The notes: a model not told the origin generated them from the letters alone. A stretch of DNA of 64,000 nucleotides from Spirosoma oryzicola (GCF_021233055.1 NZ_CP089538.1:4170501-4234500), one strand, 5' to 3'; counted from the first letter of the stretch, positions 50,901 to 58,873 are shown. Program-made: numbers and translations.

Positions 50901-53544
50901 CAAAAAGCAGGCCACCGACGAAGCAGAGCACAAGATCGATGCGGCCAAAGACACGGCCAAAGCGCAGACCGAACTGGCGAAGGACACGGCCAAGACCAAA
51001 ATCGAACTGGCCAAAGATGAGCAGGATGCCGAGCTCAAGGCCATCGAAGCGGTGCAGAAAGGCGATGAAAAAGCAGCTAAAGAAATCCTGGCCAAAGCCA
51101 AAGAAGATCAGAAAGAAAAGATCAGGCTGGCCAAAGAAGAAGCTGACAAAAAAATCGAAGAAGCCGAGAAGGAAAAGCGGGAAAAGCTCAAGAAAGTCGA
51201 AGCCGAAAAGCAGACCCGGATTCAGAACCAGAAAGAGCTCAACCGAAGCATCGAGGCTGAAAACAAGAAAGCAGCGGCCACCGAAGCTGAGGCCAAGCGC
51301 AAAGCCTGGGAGGCTCAGAAAAAAGCCGACGTGGCATCGGCCCTGATTGCCGGAGCCCTGGCCACCATCAAAGCCCTGGCGTCGGGCTTTTTCCCGATCA
51401 ACCTGGTGTTTGCCGCGACCACTGCGGTGATGACCGGCATTCAGGTGGCCATGATCAAGAGCCAGCCAGCCCCCCAGTTTCGGCATGGGGGCTTTATTCC
51501 AAGCGGGGGCCGACACGGTTCGGAATACGGGCGGGGCGGCATTGCGCTCATCGACCGGGCTACGGGTCGGGACGTGGGCGAAATGGAAGGCGACGAGGCC
51601 ATCATCAGCCGGGAGCAGACAGCGGCCAACCTGCCGCTTATCAACGAGATGTTCCGCAATGCCCGCACCCCTGGCAAACGGGACCGGCCCGTTACGCTCA
51701 ATGACCGCAATGCGATGGGCAAACCAGCGGGCTTCAAAGACGGGGGCTTGTTTACAACGCCCTACTGGAAGCAGGAAATGCACCTCTTTGGCTCCAAGAA
51801 AGCCAAAAAAGCCGCTGAAGAAGCCCAACGCGAAGCCGAAGAAGCGGCTGCACAAGCGGCTGCTGATGCCGAAGCAGCTGCTGCCAGTGCGGGTGATTAC
51901 GGCTCGGACGATTATAGCAGTTTGGCAGGCTCAGCCGAGGCCAAAGCCGCTCAGGAGAAAGCCGAAAAGCAGGGTGAAGAGCAGCTCAAGCTGCTGGCCA
52001 AAATCGTGGACTCGGTCGACAAGATGAGCTCGGACCAGAAACTGCTCTTTGGCAATTTGGCTCTGGACATTCGCCAGGGCTTGAACTACCTGTCGAGCGA
52101 TACCATCAAAGGGCTGGAAGCCCTGCGCACCGGCCAGAGCGCATCGTTCGATAAGCTCAACACCACCCTGCGCAATGTCTTGCTCAGCATGGTGCTGACC
52201 CAGAACGCCAGCACCGATGAGCTGGTTGATGCCATCGTCAAAGGCATGAGCAGCCTGGAGACGCGCAGCACCAGCGAAAGCACCCGCATCATTGCGGCCA
52301 TCAAAGCGGCCAGCGAGAAAGCCAGTGGGGATATTACCAAAGCCATCGACACCAGCGGCAACAGCCAGCGGCTGCTGTTAGCGGGCATCTCGATCAAACT
52401 TGGTACCGGCTTTAGTGAGTCGACCGACGCAATGGTGAAGGCCATCGACACCAGCGGCAACAAGCTCCTACTCTCACTGATGGGACTCAACCAGACCACC
52501 AAAACCGGCCTGGAGAAAGTGCAGGACCAGGTCAAGCAGGATGCCATCAAACTGGCTAAAACCACCGAAGACGGCTTTGACAAGCTGCTCAAACGGGGTG
52601 ATAATAACCTGAATGATCTGACCGAGAATCTAGAGTTTTTATTCAACTCCCTGGGCAACCGGACCGAGAAGGTCATCAACACCAACGGGCTGGCCGAACG
52701 CCAGTCGCTGGACAAGTTGACCACCACCACCAAAACCGGCCTGGAGACGCTCAATAAAGATCAGACGAAGGCCATCGACAGCCTGAGCAAGAACGTGACC
52801 AAGTCAGTGGACGATTCGGCTAAAAGCACCAAAGACGCCCTGGAGAAGCTAGGCGATGCGGTAACGGACTCAATCGATGAGTTAAACAACGATCAGCAGC
52901 AGGCACTGACCAAATTAGGCGATGAAGTAACCGACGCGCTCAAAGACCTGAACACGGATCAGACCGAGGCACTGGATAAATTAAGCGATGCGGTCACCAA
53001 GTCACTCGATGAGCTCAGCCAGGACACCGACGATGCGCTCGACAGTTTGAGCAAGAACGTGACCAAGTCGGTTGACGATTCGGCCAAGAGCACCAAAGAG
53101 GCACTGGAGAAACTAAGCGATGCGGTAACCGATTCACTCGATGAGCTGAACAAAGACCAGCAGCAGGCACTGGGTAAACTAAGCAACGAGGTGACCGACT
53201 CGCTGGAGGTGCTCAATAAAGACCAGAAGCAGGCACTGGGCCAGCTGAGCGATGAGGTGACCGACTCGGTAGAATTGCTCAATAAGGACCAGAAGCAGGC
53301 ACTGGGTACTTTAGGCGATAAGACCGAAGCGGCTTTGAAAGACTCGGCCAACCGCACCACGAGCTCGGTCGACGGCTTATCGGTCGAGGTGCGCAGCCTG
53401 AAAGGTTCCATCAACTCAGTTGAGGGGGCCGTCTGGCAGGTACGGGGCGCGGTGAACGGGGTCGAGGGGGCGGTTTACGGAACCAACCAGGCGGGACGAT
53501 TAGATGCACTCATTGCCGGAATCAGCACCTTTGGGGGCAAATAA
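47980..53544 (+). CDS. Tape measure protein, 1854 residues, with 22-residue repeats
   Basis: The tape measure sets tail length and helps inject DNA. The N-terminal part (residues about 20-420) is a TP901-like tape measure domain: YEKTLTTALGSEKQ, AETAFTVDELTEGYVKM and MMETLGGMSSNLEDNFDSLKVELGEKLRP, with hydrophobic stretches. Residues 500-1130 are very charged coiled coil (EKAAKKAEADHQK, LAKDTAKTKIELAKDEQ) of LEA-like composition, followed by a hydrophobic patch near 1135-1165 and glycine-rich GGFIPSGGRHGSEYGRGG. Residues 1577-1796 contain ten tandem 22-residue repeats (66 bases each). At about 1.5 angstrom per residue the tail could be near 280 nm. Confidence 0.93.
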   Translation: MAINLNETATLTLKGNTRDFDNELLQLNTKAKQLKDTLKEIEKSGGKGGEEWKKYKNELAAVNTETAKVRKEVDLTQLSYSQLKTLVGQLNKDLSKLKPGTDEFNAAAKRLAEAEKQFKAVGKQIDDIKKQSDDLGKPTMWQKITSGVGTVQKAFQAFIALQIIGYIVDIGKAIFETTAKFEKYEKTLTTALGSEKQAKESMAALKKLGAETAFTVDELTEGYVKMVNRGMRPSQKEMVALTDLAASQGKSFDQLVEAALDAQTGEFERLKEFGIRASKAGDTMSFSFKGAGLEVKRFGDEFQVVDKANGKVVESFKSQDDAIQNVMVRYGQMNGVGGQNAKMMETLGGMSSNLEDNFDSLKVELGEKLRPVFVLVLQSLSGGITVIRGLVNVISTAITGVIAWNKTLFDFFISSGGVFKNMGLAIKEFLSGNFDAASKYWDQTKLAGQKVIDGVKANAKQGADSIVAIWTDKSAGQKAEFAGKDQGQKFQGGLSKEQEKAIKDREKAAEKAAKKAEADHQKHLQEVQKANEKALEELAKLETEAHIAGIKDEMQREFAKLQAKRDLAAEEIMRGIQDEKIKNQQIANLDKKLQEDITRVAGEFAEKKRKKAEEEETKRLAVEKLIIDQQQKAENALFDWRELKAKGNAAELTRIHKERSDAQLRLTIDKLDAEEAAEKAKAAKEATTTEQKEQAITAIEGRFHNERQLAEKKHADEIAKIDKELQEKKKENWGHASSAFTSLLKGDLSGFVEHADKLVQGNKSAWQKKLQDDMAGFEAAAQMATAAVGFLNQLAQKKAEAAIAAAKKERDEKVALLNDQLAIEKAAQDAAEFEKQKVTQESNDKISAIKSATQATISSLEQQYRQLSSSEEKKKLDEQLSGYKENADGKKEAAKDTAQAAIEAAQDEAKQSIDAAQRTEKEAIKSATNEKNEKIDAAEATRDAEVAAINKRKDIDQATRQQLLSEAKAAFETAKKQATDEAEHKIDAAKDTAKAQTELAKDTAKTKIELAKDEQDAELKAIEAVQKGDEKAAKEILAKAKEDQKEKIRLAKEEADKKIEEAEKEKREKLKKVEAEKQTRIQNQKELNRSIEAENKKAAATEAEAKRKAWEAQKKADVASALIAGALATIKALASGFFPINLVFAATTAVMTGIQVAMIKSQPAPQFRHGGFIPSGGRHGSEYGRGGIALIDRATGRDVGEMEGDEAIISREQTAANLPLINEMFRNARTPGKRDRPVTLNDRNAMGKPAGFKDGGLFTTPYWKQEMHLFGSKKAKKAAEEAQREAEEAAAQAAADAEAAAASAGDYGSDDYSSLAGSAEAKAAQEKAEKQGEEQLKLLAKIVDSVDKMSSDQKLLFGNLALDIRQGLNYLSSDTIKGLEALRTGQSASFDKLNTTLRNVLLSMVLTQNASTDELVDAIVKGMSSLETRSTSESTRIIAAIKAASEKASGDITKAIDTSGNSQRLLLAGISIKLGTGFSESTDAMVKAIDTSGNKLLLSLMGLNQTTKTGLEKVQDQVKQDAIKLAKTTEDGFDKLLKRGDNNLNDLTENLEFLFNSLGNRTEKVINTNGLAERQSLDKLTTTTKTGLETLNKDQTKAIDSLSKNVTKSVDDSAKSTKDALEKLGDAVTDSIDELNNDQQQALTKLGDEVTDALKDLNTDQTEALDKLSDAVTKSLDELSQDTDDALDSLSKNVTKSVDDSAKSTKEALEKLSDAVTDSLDELNKDQQQALGKLSNEVTDSLEVLNKDQKQALGQLSDEVTDSVELLNKDQKQALGTLGDKTEAALKDSANRTTSSVDGLSVEVRSLKGSINSVEGAVWQVRGAVNGVEGAVYGTNQAGRLDALIAGISTFGGK
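52708..53367 (+). repeat. Ten tandem 66-bp repeats in the tape measure gene
   Basis: Each repeat encodes 22 residues with core LxxLSDxVTxSLxxLNxDQxxA and starts in register from 52708 (the tenth at 53302 is exactly nine units later). Units 2-5 and 6-9 are similar pairwise, suggesting a duplicated four-unit block. Confidence 0.85.
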
Positions 53545-53682
53545 TCGGGCCAGTGAACGGAGAATGTTTAACACTAGCTTTATTGAGTATAAACATTTGG
53601 TGGAGAGTAATTATCTTTATGGTTGCCCTCCACCTGCGTTTATCATGTAGCTTTTACTGACCATTATTACCTTCAACATTAA
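53545..53682. promoter_or_regulatory. Gap with an inverted repeat and host-like -7 box
   Basis: AATGTTTA (53563-53570) is inverted as TAAACATT (53590-53597). AACATTTG (53592-53599) matches TAnnTTTG in 7 of 8 positions and could start the gene at 53683. Confidence 0.35.
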
Positions 53683-54165
53683 ATGCTCAAACGTCTAACG
53701 TTAACCGTACCAAAGTACTTAAAGAAGTTTTTAGAGGGTGAATTCGAAGCGCAGGCGGGCATCTTACACGTCGAAAAGTGGAGCGAGATCGGTTCATTGA
53801 TGAATTTGGTGTCTCGCTCCTATCCTTTCCCGATGAGCGTCGAGAAACCCAGTGGCACCACCGTCATCATCAGCTACTATTGCCGGGAGAAAAGTTACGA
53901 GGTACCACCCGACAAAATCCCAGGGTTGACCAGGCAGCTGGACGAGATTTTTCGGCGGTCGCTGATCTGCGAAGTGCGCAAAGTACACGAGTTAGCGGGG
54001 GGCAATTACGGTCCCTACGTGCGCACATTCCTGGAGCGATACGGCATCGAAGCCGACGTTGACGTTGACTTCGAGACCATGCGCAAGGTGTATCGGGACT
54101 ATTTAGCCCGCAATGGCCGAAAAAATGGAAAAAATTTATGCGTAAAAAGTCCGGTTTTGAACTAA
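53683..54165 (+). CDS. Unknown protein preceding 20-bp repeats
   Basis: 160 residues, basic and mixed alpha/beta (MLKRLTLTVPKYLKKFLEGEFEAQAG, SYEVPPDKIPGLTRQLDEIFRRSL, and a basic C-terminus VYRDYLARNGRKNGKN). Its last codons run through the first of four 20-base repeats. It may be a DNA-binding protein acting at these repeats. I recall similar proteins in Bacteroidota mobile elements, but cannot name a family. Confidence 0.6.
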   Translation: MLKRLTLTVPKYLKKFLEGEFEAQAGILHVEKWSEIGSLMNLVSRSYPFPMSVEKPSGTTVIISYYCREKSYEVPPDKIPGLTRQLDEIFRRSLICEVRKVHELAGGNYGPYVRTFLERYGIEADVDVDFETMRKVYRDYLARNGRKNGKNLCVKSPVLN

Positions 54166-54220
54166 AAAGTCCGGCTTTTACCTGAAATGTCCGGCTCGTG
54201 CGTAAAAAGTCCGGCAAAAA
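54143..54220. repeat. Four in-phase 20-bp iterons
   Basis: AAAAAGTCCGG occurs at 54144, 54164 and 54204, and the variant GAAATGTCCGG at 54184, so the spacing is exactly 20 bases, about two helix turns. It lies between the end of an ORF and a terminator, just upstream of promoter P5. Confidence 0.7.
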
Positions 54221-54222
54221 AA

Positions 54223-54251
54223 GGCTCTGGCGATGCGTCAGAGCCTTTTTT
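54223..54251 (+). terminator. Terminator after the iterons
   Basis: GGCTCTGGCG (54223-54232) pairs with CGTCAGAGCC (54236-54245), with a G-T pair, followed by T to 54251. Confidence 0.85.
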
Positions 54252-54275
54252 CATAAAAATCGGCTACGAAATTCA

Positions 54276-54310
54276 GTCCTTTTGGACGGGGTTTATGGGG
54301 TCTACTTTTG
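54276..54310 (+). promoter_or_regulatory. Phage promoter P5 (tail fibre operon)
   Basis: GTCCTT at 54276 and TACTTTTG at 54303-54310, a full match to TAnnTTTG, 27 bases start to start. The ATG at 54315 is 4 bases after the -7 box. Confidence 0.7.
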
Positions 54311-54314
54311 GGTT

Positions 54315-54881
54315 ATGACCATTACCGAACAAGTCTTTGGCCTGCAACCAGGTGAACCCAATGCGGGCTACGTTCGTGCCCTTTGGCTGCTACGTGCAGC
54401 CGACGTGCTGAACGTGCTCAGCCCGCAGGAGTTGCCCGTTGCGGGCCAGCCGCTGACGGTCAGCAAGGCGGGGCTGCTGGTGCGGACGGGGGCCATGCTG
54501 AGCCGCATCAAACCCATGACCAAGACGGCCACCTTTGAAGAGCCTGGCGACACCGAAGCAGCGGGCTCTGTCTACGCACCCCAGCTGCAGATACCCATGC
54601 CCAAACCATCACCGGCCTTCGATCAGTACTTGAGCCGGTACGCAGCCACCCGATGGGTGGTGTTTTGGGTCGACTACAACGGCCAGGGCTGGCTTGCCGG
54701 AGAGCCCGACAACGGCCTGCGCTTAACCACCAGCCGACTGCAGGGAGCCACCAACGGGCTGTTGCTAACGTTTACGGGTCGGAGTTACCACCCGGCCTGG
54801 CGGCTGGAAAGCACCGAGCCTGAAGTACTGTTTGTTAATTCCGCTTTTGATTTTGGTTTCAACCTTTCTTTTGATTCATAA
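54315..54881 (+). CDS. Tail-region protein, unknown
   Basis: 188 residues from MTITEQVFGLQPGEPN. The frame is open 39 codons upstream but runs through a terminator, so that part is not translated. Beta-rich at the C-terminus (WVVFWVDYNGQGWLAGEPDNGLRL, then TFTGRSYHPAWRLEST). It is the first gene of the fibre operon and may join the fibre to the tail tip. Confidence 0.6.
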   Translation: MTITEQVFGLQPGEPNAGYVRALWLLRAADVLNVLSPQELPVAGQPLTVSKAGLLVRTGAMLSRIKPMTKTATFEEPGDTEAAGSVYAPQLQIPMPKPSPAFDQYLSRYAATRWVVFWVDYNGQGWLAGEPDNGLRLTTSRLQGATNGLLLTFTGRSYHPAWRLESTEPEVLFVNSAFDFGFNLSFDS

Positions 54882-54883
54882 GT

Positions 54884-56065
54884 ATGCCTTTAGATTCCGC
54901 TCCAATTGAAAGCCAGATTGACGCGGCTTTCCCCGACAATGCCTCGCGCGAGATCAAGCCGTCAGGTATTCGGGTTTTCTTGAAAACGCTGGTGCGCTGG
55001 GTGCGCGATGCCGTCAATAATAATTTAGGCACCTGGAACAAAGTCAGCGACGGCCAGCCAGGCGGGGCCAACGGGGATAGCGTCTACCGACTGGGCAAGA
55101 CGATCTTTGGCCGCAACACCGAAGATGGCAGCGGGGCTACCCTGCAGGCCAACACGGCCAATTTTGGTTCACTCAATGGCCTGCCCGCAGGCCAGTACTT
55201 TGTTGTCACCAACCCGGCTGAGCCAAACGTACCGGCCACGCGGTTTTATGCGTTTGCCGAACTGCCAGCCGCAACGGGCGGCACCTACGACTTCATTGAC
55301 CTGACGCTTTGGGCCAAGCCCTGGGACGGTAGCTCAGGCGGGCATTTCGAGCTCAATCTATACGCGGCCAACCGGGGCGGCTTTCGCTTTCGCTATACGA
55401 CGGAAGGCGACATGGATAATGTCGGTATTGTGGCCTACCAGCAGGCCGATGGCCGCACCATTCTGTACGTGCAATCAGATAACGCATTTCGGGCCATTAC
55501 CCTGCGCGTCAACAGCCACGTTATGGCCGTCTGTTATAGCGCATTTACCCTGACGGCTAATCTGACCGGCTCGCTGGTGCTCAATACGCTCAATCCGACC
55601 AGTTACCGACCCCTGCAAGCCCTACGATCTCGTTTTACGACGTTCCCCGTCAGTAACTCAGACGGTGCCCTGCCCCCTGTACTCATCAGCGAAGCGGGGG
55701 CGGGTCATCTGAGTTTGGGGGCAAACTACGTCTCGGGGGCCAGTGACATGGCCTTTATTAGCTCCAACGTGGCGGGGTCGGGGTTTTCCTTCTGGCAGCT
55801 GCTCATTGAAAACGGATCGACCGTAAAAAAGCTACTGGCCTATTTGAATAATCGGGGATGGCTGGCTTTGGGCCTGAGCAATGCCACCTCGATGCTGCAC
55901 CTCAAAGCCGCCAACGGTTACCAGCAGTTACGTCTGGAAACCAAGTATACCCCCTATGGCCCTGGCGACCCCAACGGGGAAGTCGGCCAGGTGGCCTGGG
56001 ATGACACCTGGTTCTATCTCAAAACAGCAGCGGGCTGGCGTCGACTGCAGCTGCAATCCTGGTAA
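54884..56065 (+). CDS. Tail fibre-like protein
   Basis: 393 residues. The N-terminus (APIESQIDAAFPDNASREIKPSGIRVFLKTLVRWVRDAV) is the attachment-type helix common in Bacteroidota phage fibres; the rest is beta-rich, repeated in short GxxxG strand pairs, ending in GEVGQVAWDDTWFYLKTAAGWRRLQL, a pattern seen in collar and fibre tips. It follows the previous gene after 2 bases. Receptor specificity unknown. Confidence 0.72.
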   Translation: MPLDSAPIESQIDAAFPDNASREIKPSGIRVFLKTLVRWVRDAVNNNLGTWNKVSDGQPGGANGDSVYRLGKTIFGRNTEDGSGATLQANTANFGSLNGLPAGQYFVVTNPAEPNVPATRFYAFAELPAATGGTYDFIDLTLWAKPWDGSSGGHFELNLYAANRGGFRFRYTTEGDMDNVGIVAYQQADGRTILYVQSDNAFRAITLRVNSHVMAVCYSAFTLTANLTGSLVLNTLNPTSYRPLQALRSRFTTFPVSNSDGALPPVLISEAGAGHLSLGANYVSGASDMAFISSNVAGSGFSFWQLLIENGSTVKKLLAYLNNRGWLALGLSNATSMLHLKAANGYQQLRLETKYTPYGPGDPNGEVGQVAWDDTWFYLKTAAGWRRLQLQSW

Positions 56066-56104
56066 TTTTTATTTTATCTCTCAACCGTCTTTTTCTTTCT
56101 ACCA

Positions 56105-56551
56105 ATGGACACAATCAAAACCCCGATTTCAGTCGAACCCGTCACCAACTTCAGCCGCATTGCGCAGCACGAAAACTTTATTATCGGCCCTGATTTGAAC
56201 ATGGTGCAGCAGGTGCGCGTCATTACCGTCGACGCGAGTGGCCAGCCGCTCACCGAGCGCATTCAGGCTGATCCGACGCTGACCACCAACCAACAGCAGG
56301 CGGGCATGCAACGGTATGCCGACCAGATCATTACCCGCCAGACGATGGGGGCGTTTGTCGATGCAACCGGCCAGGTGGTAGCTGAAGGCACTGAGGGTGC
56401 CATGCCCCAACGCGACTACTTTCAGGGCATCACCCTGGGTGATCTCAAAAAGAAAGGGCTCACCGTCACCGACAGAACACCGTTTGCCTCGCTGCTATAT
56501 GCCCTGCTGACGAGTGAAATTCTCAACATCGACGCCCGCAGCGGATTATGA
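56105..56551 (+). CDS. Tail-region protein, unknown
   Basis: 148 residues, no membrane segment, with TIKTPISVEPVTNFSRIAQHENFIIGP and a C-terminal LTSEILNIDARSGL. The next gene overlaps its stop by 4 bases. Probably a fibre-associated or assembly protein. No family recognised. Confidence 0.55.
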   Translation: MDTIKTPISVEPVTNFSRIAQHENFIIGPDLNMVQQVRVITVDASGQPLTERIQADPTLTTNQQQAGMQRYADQIITRQTMGAFVDATGQVVAEGTEGAMPQRDYFQGITLGDLKKKGLTVTDRTPFASLLYALLTSEILNIDARSGL

Positions 56552-56931
56552 GCCAGCAGCCGATTGTCGTTCGCTACAAAGAAGACGACCCGAAGGCAGA
56601 TCGGTGGGTATTGGTCCAATCCGTTACGTTTATGACCAAAGCGGGCAAGGTGACGGTGCCTCGTGGCTATACGACCGACTTTGCCTCGGTGCCCATGCTG
56701 CTTTGGGGCTTTTTCCCGCCAATCGGGCGGCACAACCGGGCCACCCTGCTGCATGACTGGTGGTATGACAACCGGCTATTTGAAGAAGTCGTTGGCCAAA
56801 GACAAGCCAGGCGGCTGGCTGATGAGCAGCTGTACGAGCAGCTGAAGGCTGTTGAACCCCGCAAGCCCATTCGTAACTACTGCATGTACTTGGCTTGCCG
56901 CTGGTTCGGTCACCGCTGGTGGGTGAACTAA
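56548..56931 (+). CDS. DUF1353 family phage protein
   Basis: 127 residues. The pattern VTVPRGYTTDFASVPMLLW with PPIGRHNRATLLHDWWY is the DUF1353 signature, found near phage tail genes, often together with fibres. The conserved Thr-Asp and His-Asp residues hint at a hydrolase-like site, but no activity is established. Overlaps the preceding gene by 4 bases; a terminator follows. Confidence 0.85.
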   Translation: MSQQPIVVRYKEDDPKADRWVLVQSVTFMTKAGKVTVPRGYTTDFASVPMLLWGFFPPIGRHNRATLLHDWWYDNRLFEEVVGQRQARRLADEQLYEQLKAVEPRKPIRNYCMYLACRWFGHRWWVN

Positions 56932-56938
56932 GCCCGCT

Positions 56939-56970
56939 AAAAGGCTCCTGGATAACCGGGAGCCTTTTTT
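56939..56970 (+). terminator. Terminator after the DUF1353 gene
   Basis: AAAAGGCTCC pairs with GGAGCCTTTT (arms at 56939-56948 and 56959-56968, T to 56970). Promoter P6 starts 5 bases later. Confidence 0.85.
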
Positions 56971-56974
56971 GTGC

Positions 56975-57009
56975 GTCCTTTCGGGTGGCTGCAGGCTGAG
57001 CCAGTTTTG
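56975..57009 (+). promoter_or_regulatory. Phage promoter P6
   Basis: GTCCTT at 56975 and CAGTTTTG at 57002-57009, 27 bases start to start. The ATG at 57022 follows 12 bases after the -7 box. Confidence 0.65.
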
Positions 57010-57021
57010 CGTACCAATTTA

Positions 57022-57369
57022 ATGAATCAGCCTATGACTCAGCAGGATTTAACCGCACCCATCGACCGCGTCAAAGTCAGCAGGAGCGAACAGTTCGCCA
57101 GGGCGTACCAGGTCTTTTCCGATGAGACCACCGAGCAGGATTTGACCGACTACCGCTTCAGTGCCGAGCTCAGCAACAACCAGGGCATGCTGCTGGCCTT
57201 ATCCGAAACGTCGGGCATCAGCCGACCGGCTCTCAACAGCGTCGTGGTGACGCTGAACACCATCCGCATGGGTGAACTGGCAACGGGGGCTTACACGCTG
57301 CTGCTGTACGGGGTACGCGATGACGAGCGGGAAATTTTCGTGCAACTCTTAATGCAGGTCGAACCGTGA
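57022..57369 (+). CDS. Phage protein, unknown
   Basis: 115 residues from the ATG at 57022; a GTG at 56971 lies before promoter P6 and is rejected. Beta-rich with FSAELSNNQGMLLALSET and GAYTLLLYGVRDDEREIFVQLLMQ. Coupled to the next gene, whose GTG start overlaps its stop. Likely a small tail-fibre associated protein. Confidence 0.6.
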   Translation: MNQPMTQQDLTAPIDRVKVSRSEQFARAYQVFSDETTEQDLTDYRFSAELSNNQGMLLALSETSGISRPALNSVVVTLNTIRMGELATGAYTLLLYGVRDDEREIFVQLLMQVEP

Positions 57370-57581
57370 ACGTCATCAAAGTCATCCGACCAGCCCGCAA
57401 CGAGCCCGTGAAGCTCATTCGCACCGGACCCGTCACGGTGCAGCTGGTGCGCTCAGCGGTGCCACCCGTTCAGCTGATCAACCAGAAAGGCGTTGTCATT
57501 TTCGGGGGCAGCACCCAGGCCAGTCAGATCACCACCAAGACCGACTTTGCCGCTTTATACAATCTCAAAAAACAATTTTAA
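57366..57581 (+). CDS. Small phage protein, unknown
   Basis: 71 residues starting at GTG (57366), overlapping the previous stop by 4 bases. Contains VKLIRTGPVTVQLVRSAVPPVQLI, a short beta strand pattern. Likely a fibre accessory peptide; function unknown. Confidence 0.5.
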   Translation: MNVIKVIRPARNEPVKLIRTGPVTVQLVRSAVPPVQLINQKGVVIFGGSTQASQITTKTDFAALYNLKKQF

Positions 57582-57593
57582 TTTTTATAAACC

Positions 57594-58088
57594 ATGTTAG
57601 AACAGGAGTTAAAAGACTTAGTAGACCTACTCGCTGGCGATTACAAAGCCATCATTGGTATGATCGGCAATTTGAGTGCGTTACCTGCTGACATCACCAA
57701 AACCAGCCTGGTAGCTGCGCTGACCTCGCTCAATACCAAGATCGCCAATGCTGCGGGCATCAACGATGCAGTCAAAGCGGCAAACTCGACCTGGAGCTCG
57801 AACAAGATTCAGGGCAGCATCGATGCAGCTGTTGCGGCTCTGGTCAACGGGGCACCAGCGGCCCTGGACACCTTGAAAGAACTGGCTGATCAAATGGCCG
57901 CTGACGCCAGCGTACTTGACAGCATTGCGGTGGCCCTGGGCAAACGGGTGCGCGTCGATCAGGCGCAGACCTTTACGACGACCGAGCAGCAGCAGGCTAG
58001 AGACAACATCGGGGCGGCAAGCAAAGCCGACATCGGCAACCCGAGCTTTGATTTTGCGGCTTACTACACGCAGAAAAAATCAGCTTAA
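57594..58088 (+). CDS. Tail fibre protein
   Basis: 164 residues. The central stretch (VNGAPAALDTLKELADQMAAD, then SVLDSIAVALGKRVRVD) is widely shared by phage tail fibres, with QTFTTTEQQQARDNIGA, the fibre shaft motif. It should form part of the distal fibre and sits directly before the discoidin-type gene, with a one-base overlap. Confidence 0.82.
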   Translation: MLEQELKDLVDLLAGDYKAIIGMIGNLSALPADITKTSLVAALTSLNTKIANAAGINDAVKAANSTWSSNKIQGSIDAAVAALVNGAPAALDTLKELADQMAADASVLDSIAVALGKRVRVDQAQTFTTTEQQQARDNIGAASKADIGNPSFDFAAYYTQKKSA

Positions 58089-58864
58089 TGGCTTGGTACG
58101 ATCAACTCATTTCCGACCTAAAGGCGTTTGCCACTGCCGTGGTCACGGATGTCAACAGCCTGCGACCCCGGCTGTTACCCGCTGGTGGGACGGCTGGCCA
58201 GGTACTCGCTAAATCGAGCAGTACGGACTATGCTACCGGATGGGTAACGCCCGCCAGCGGTGGGGTGGCCTTCACGACGGTGTTTAATTACCCGGCTCTG
58301 GTGGCCCTGGGCACCCCGTCGACGCTCACCTTTGTGTTGGTCAGCCAGGACAATAAGACCAACACCTTTAACGCCAACTATCTGCTGTGGCCCAACGGGG
58401 TCAGACGGCTGCTGACCAGCACCTCGGACAATGCACCCATTGATTACAGCAGTATGGGCAGCGTTATTCACGATGGTGGCGGGGTGTTTTCGGGCGATAC
58501 CACCCGAACCCCTGACAAGGTCTTCGACGGCAACGCGCAGACCTTCTACGATGCGGCCAATGGGGATGCGGGCAAGTACGTCGGGCGCAACCTGGTAGCC
58601 CCTAAAACGCTCAACAAGATTAGCTTTATCCCCCGGCCTGACAGCTACTACGGCACCAAGATCAATACGGGTCAATTCCAGTATTCGACCGATGGGGCAA
58701 GCTGGACAACGGTTTACACCGTATCGGGGGTTGACAGTAACAACTACACTCAAACCTTCAGCTTCACCTTCGCGCCCGTCACGGCTCAGTACTGGCGGCT
58801 CTACTGGCCCGGTACCGAATCCTTTGGCAACGTGGCCGAGATTCAGCTGCTGTATTCCTACTAA
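58088..58864 (+). CDS. Tail fibre tip with F5/8-type C (discoidin-like) domain
   Basis: 258 residues. The N-terminus carries a short fibre motif (LPAGGTAGQVLAKSS). Residues about 130-258 look like an F5/8 type C (CBM32-like) domain: DKVFDGNAQTFYDA, LNKISFIPRPDSYY, FQYSTDGASWTTVYT and YWRLYWPGTESFGNVAEIQL. Such domains bind carbohydrates, so this is the best candidate for the receptor-binding protein of the phage. It follows the fibre gene with a one-base overlap. Confidence 0.75.
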   Translation: MAWYDQLISDLKAFATAVVTDVNSLRPRLLPAGGTAGQVLAKSSSTDYATGWVTPASGGVAFTTVFNYPALVALGTPSTLTFVLVSQDNKTNTFNANYLLWPNGVRRLLTSTSDNAPIDYSSMGSVIHDGGGVFSGDTTRTPDKVFDGNAQTFYDAANGDAGKYVGRNLVAPKTLNKISFIPRPDSYYGTKINTGQFQYSTDGASWTTVYTVSGVDSNNYTQTFSFTFAPVTAQYWRLYWPGTESFGNVAEIQLLYSY

Positions 58865-58873
58865 CCAACCAAG

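Noticed and set aside
50620..51855. Long leftward frame (411 codons) antisense to the tape measure gene
   Set aside because: It mirrors the repetitive Ala/Lys/Glu codons of the tape measure gene and gives an F/G/L-rich sequence without domain features.
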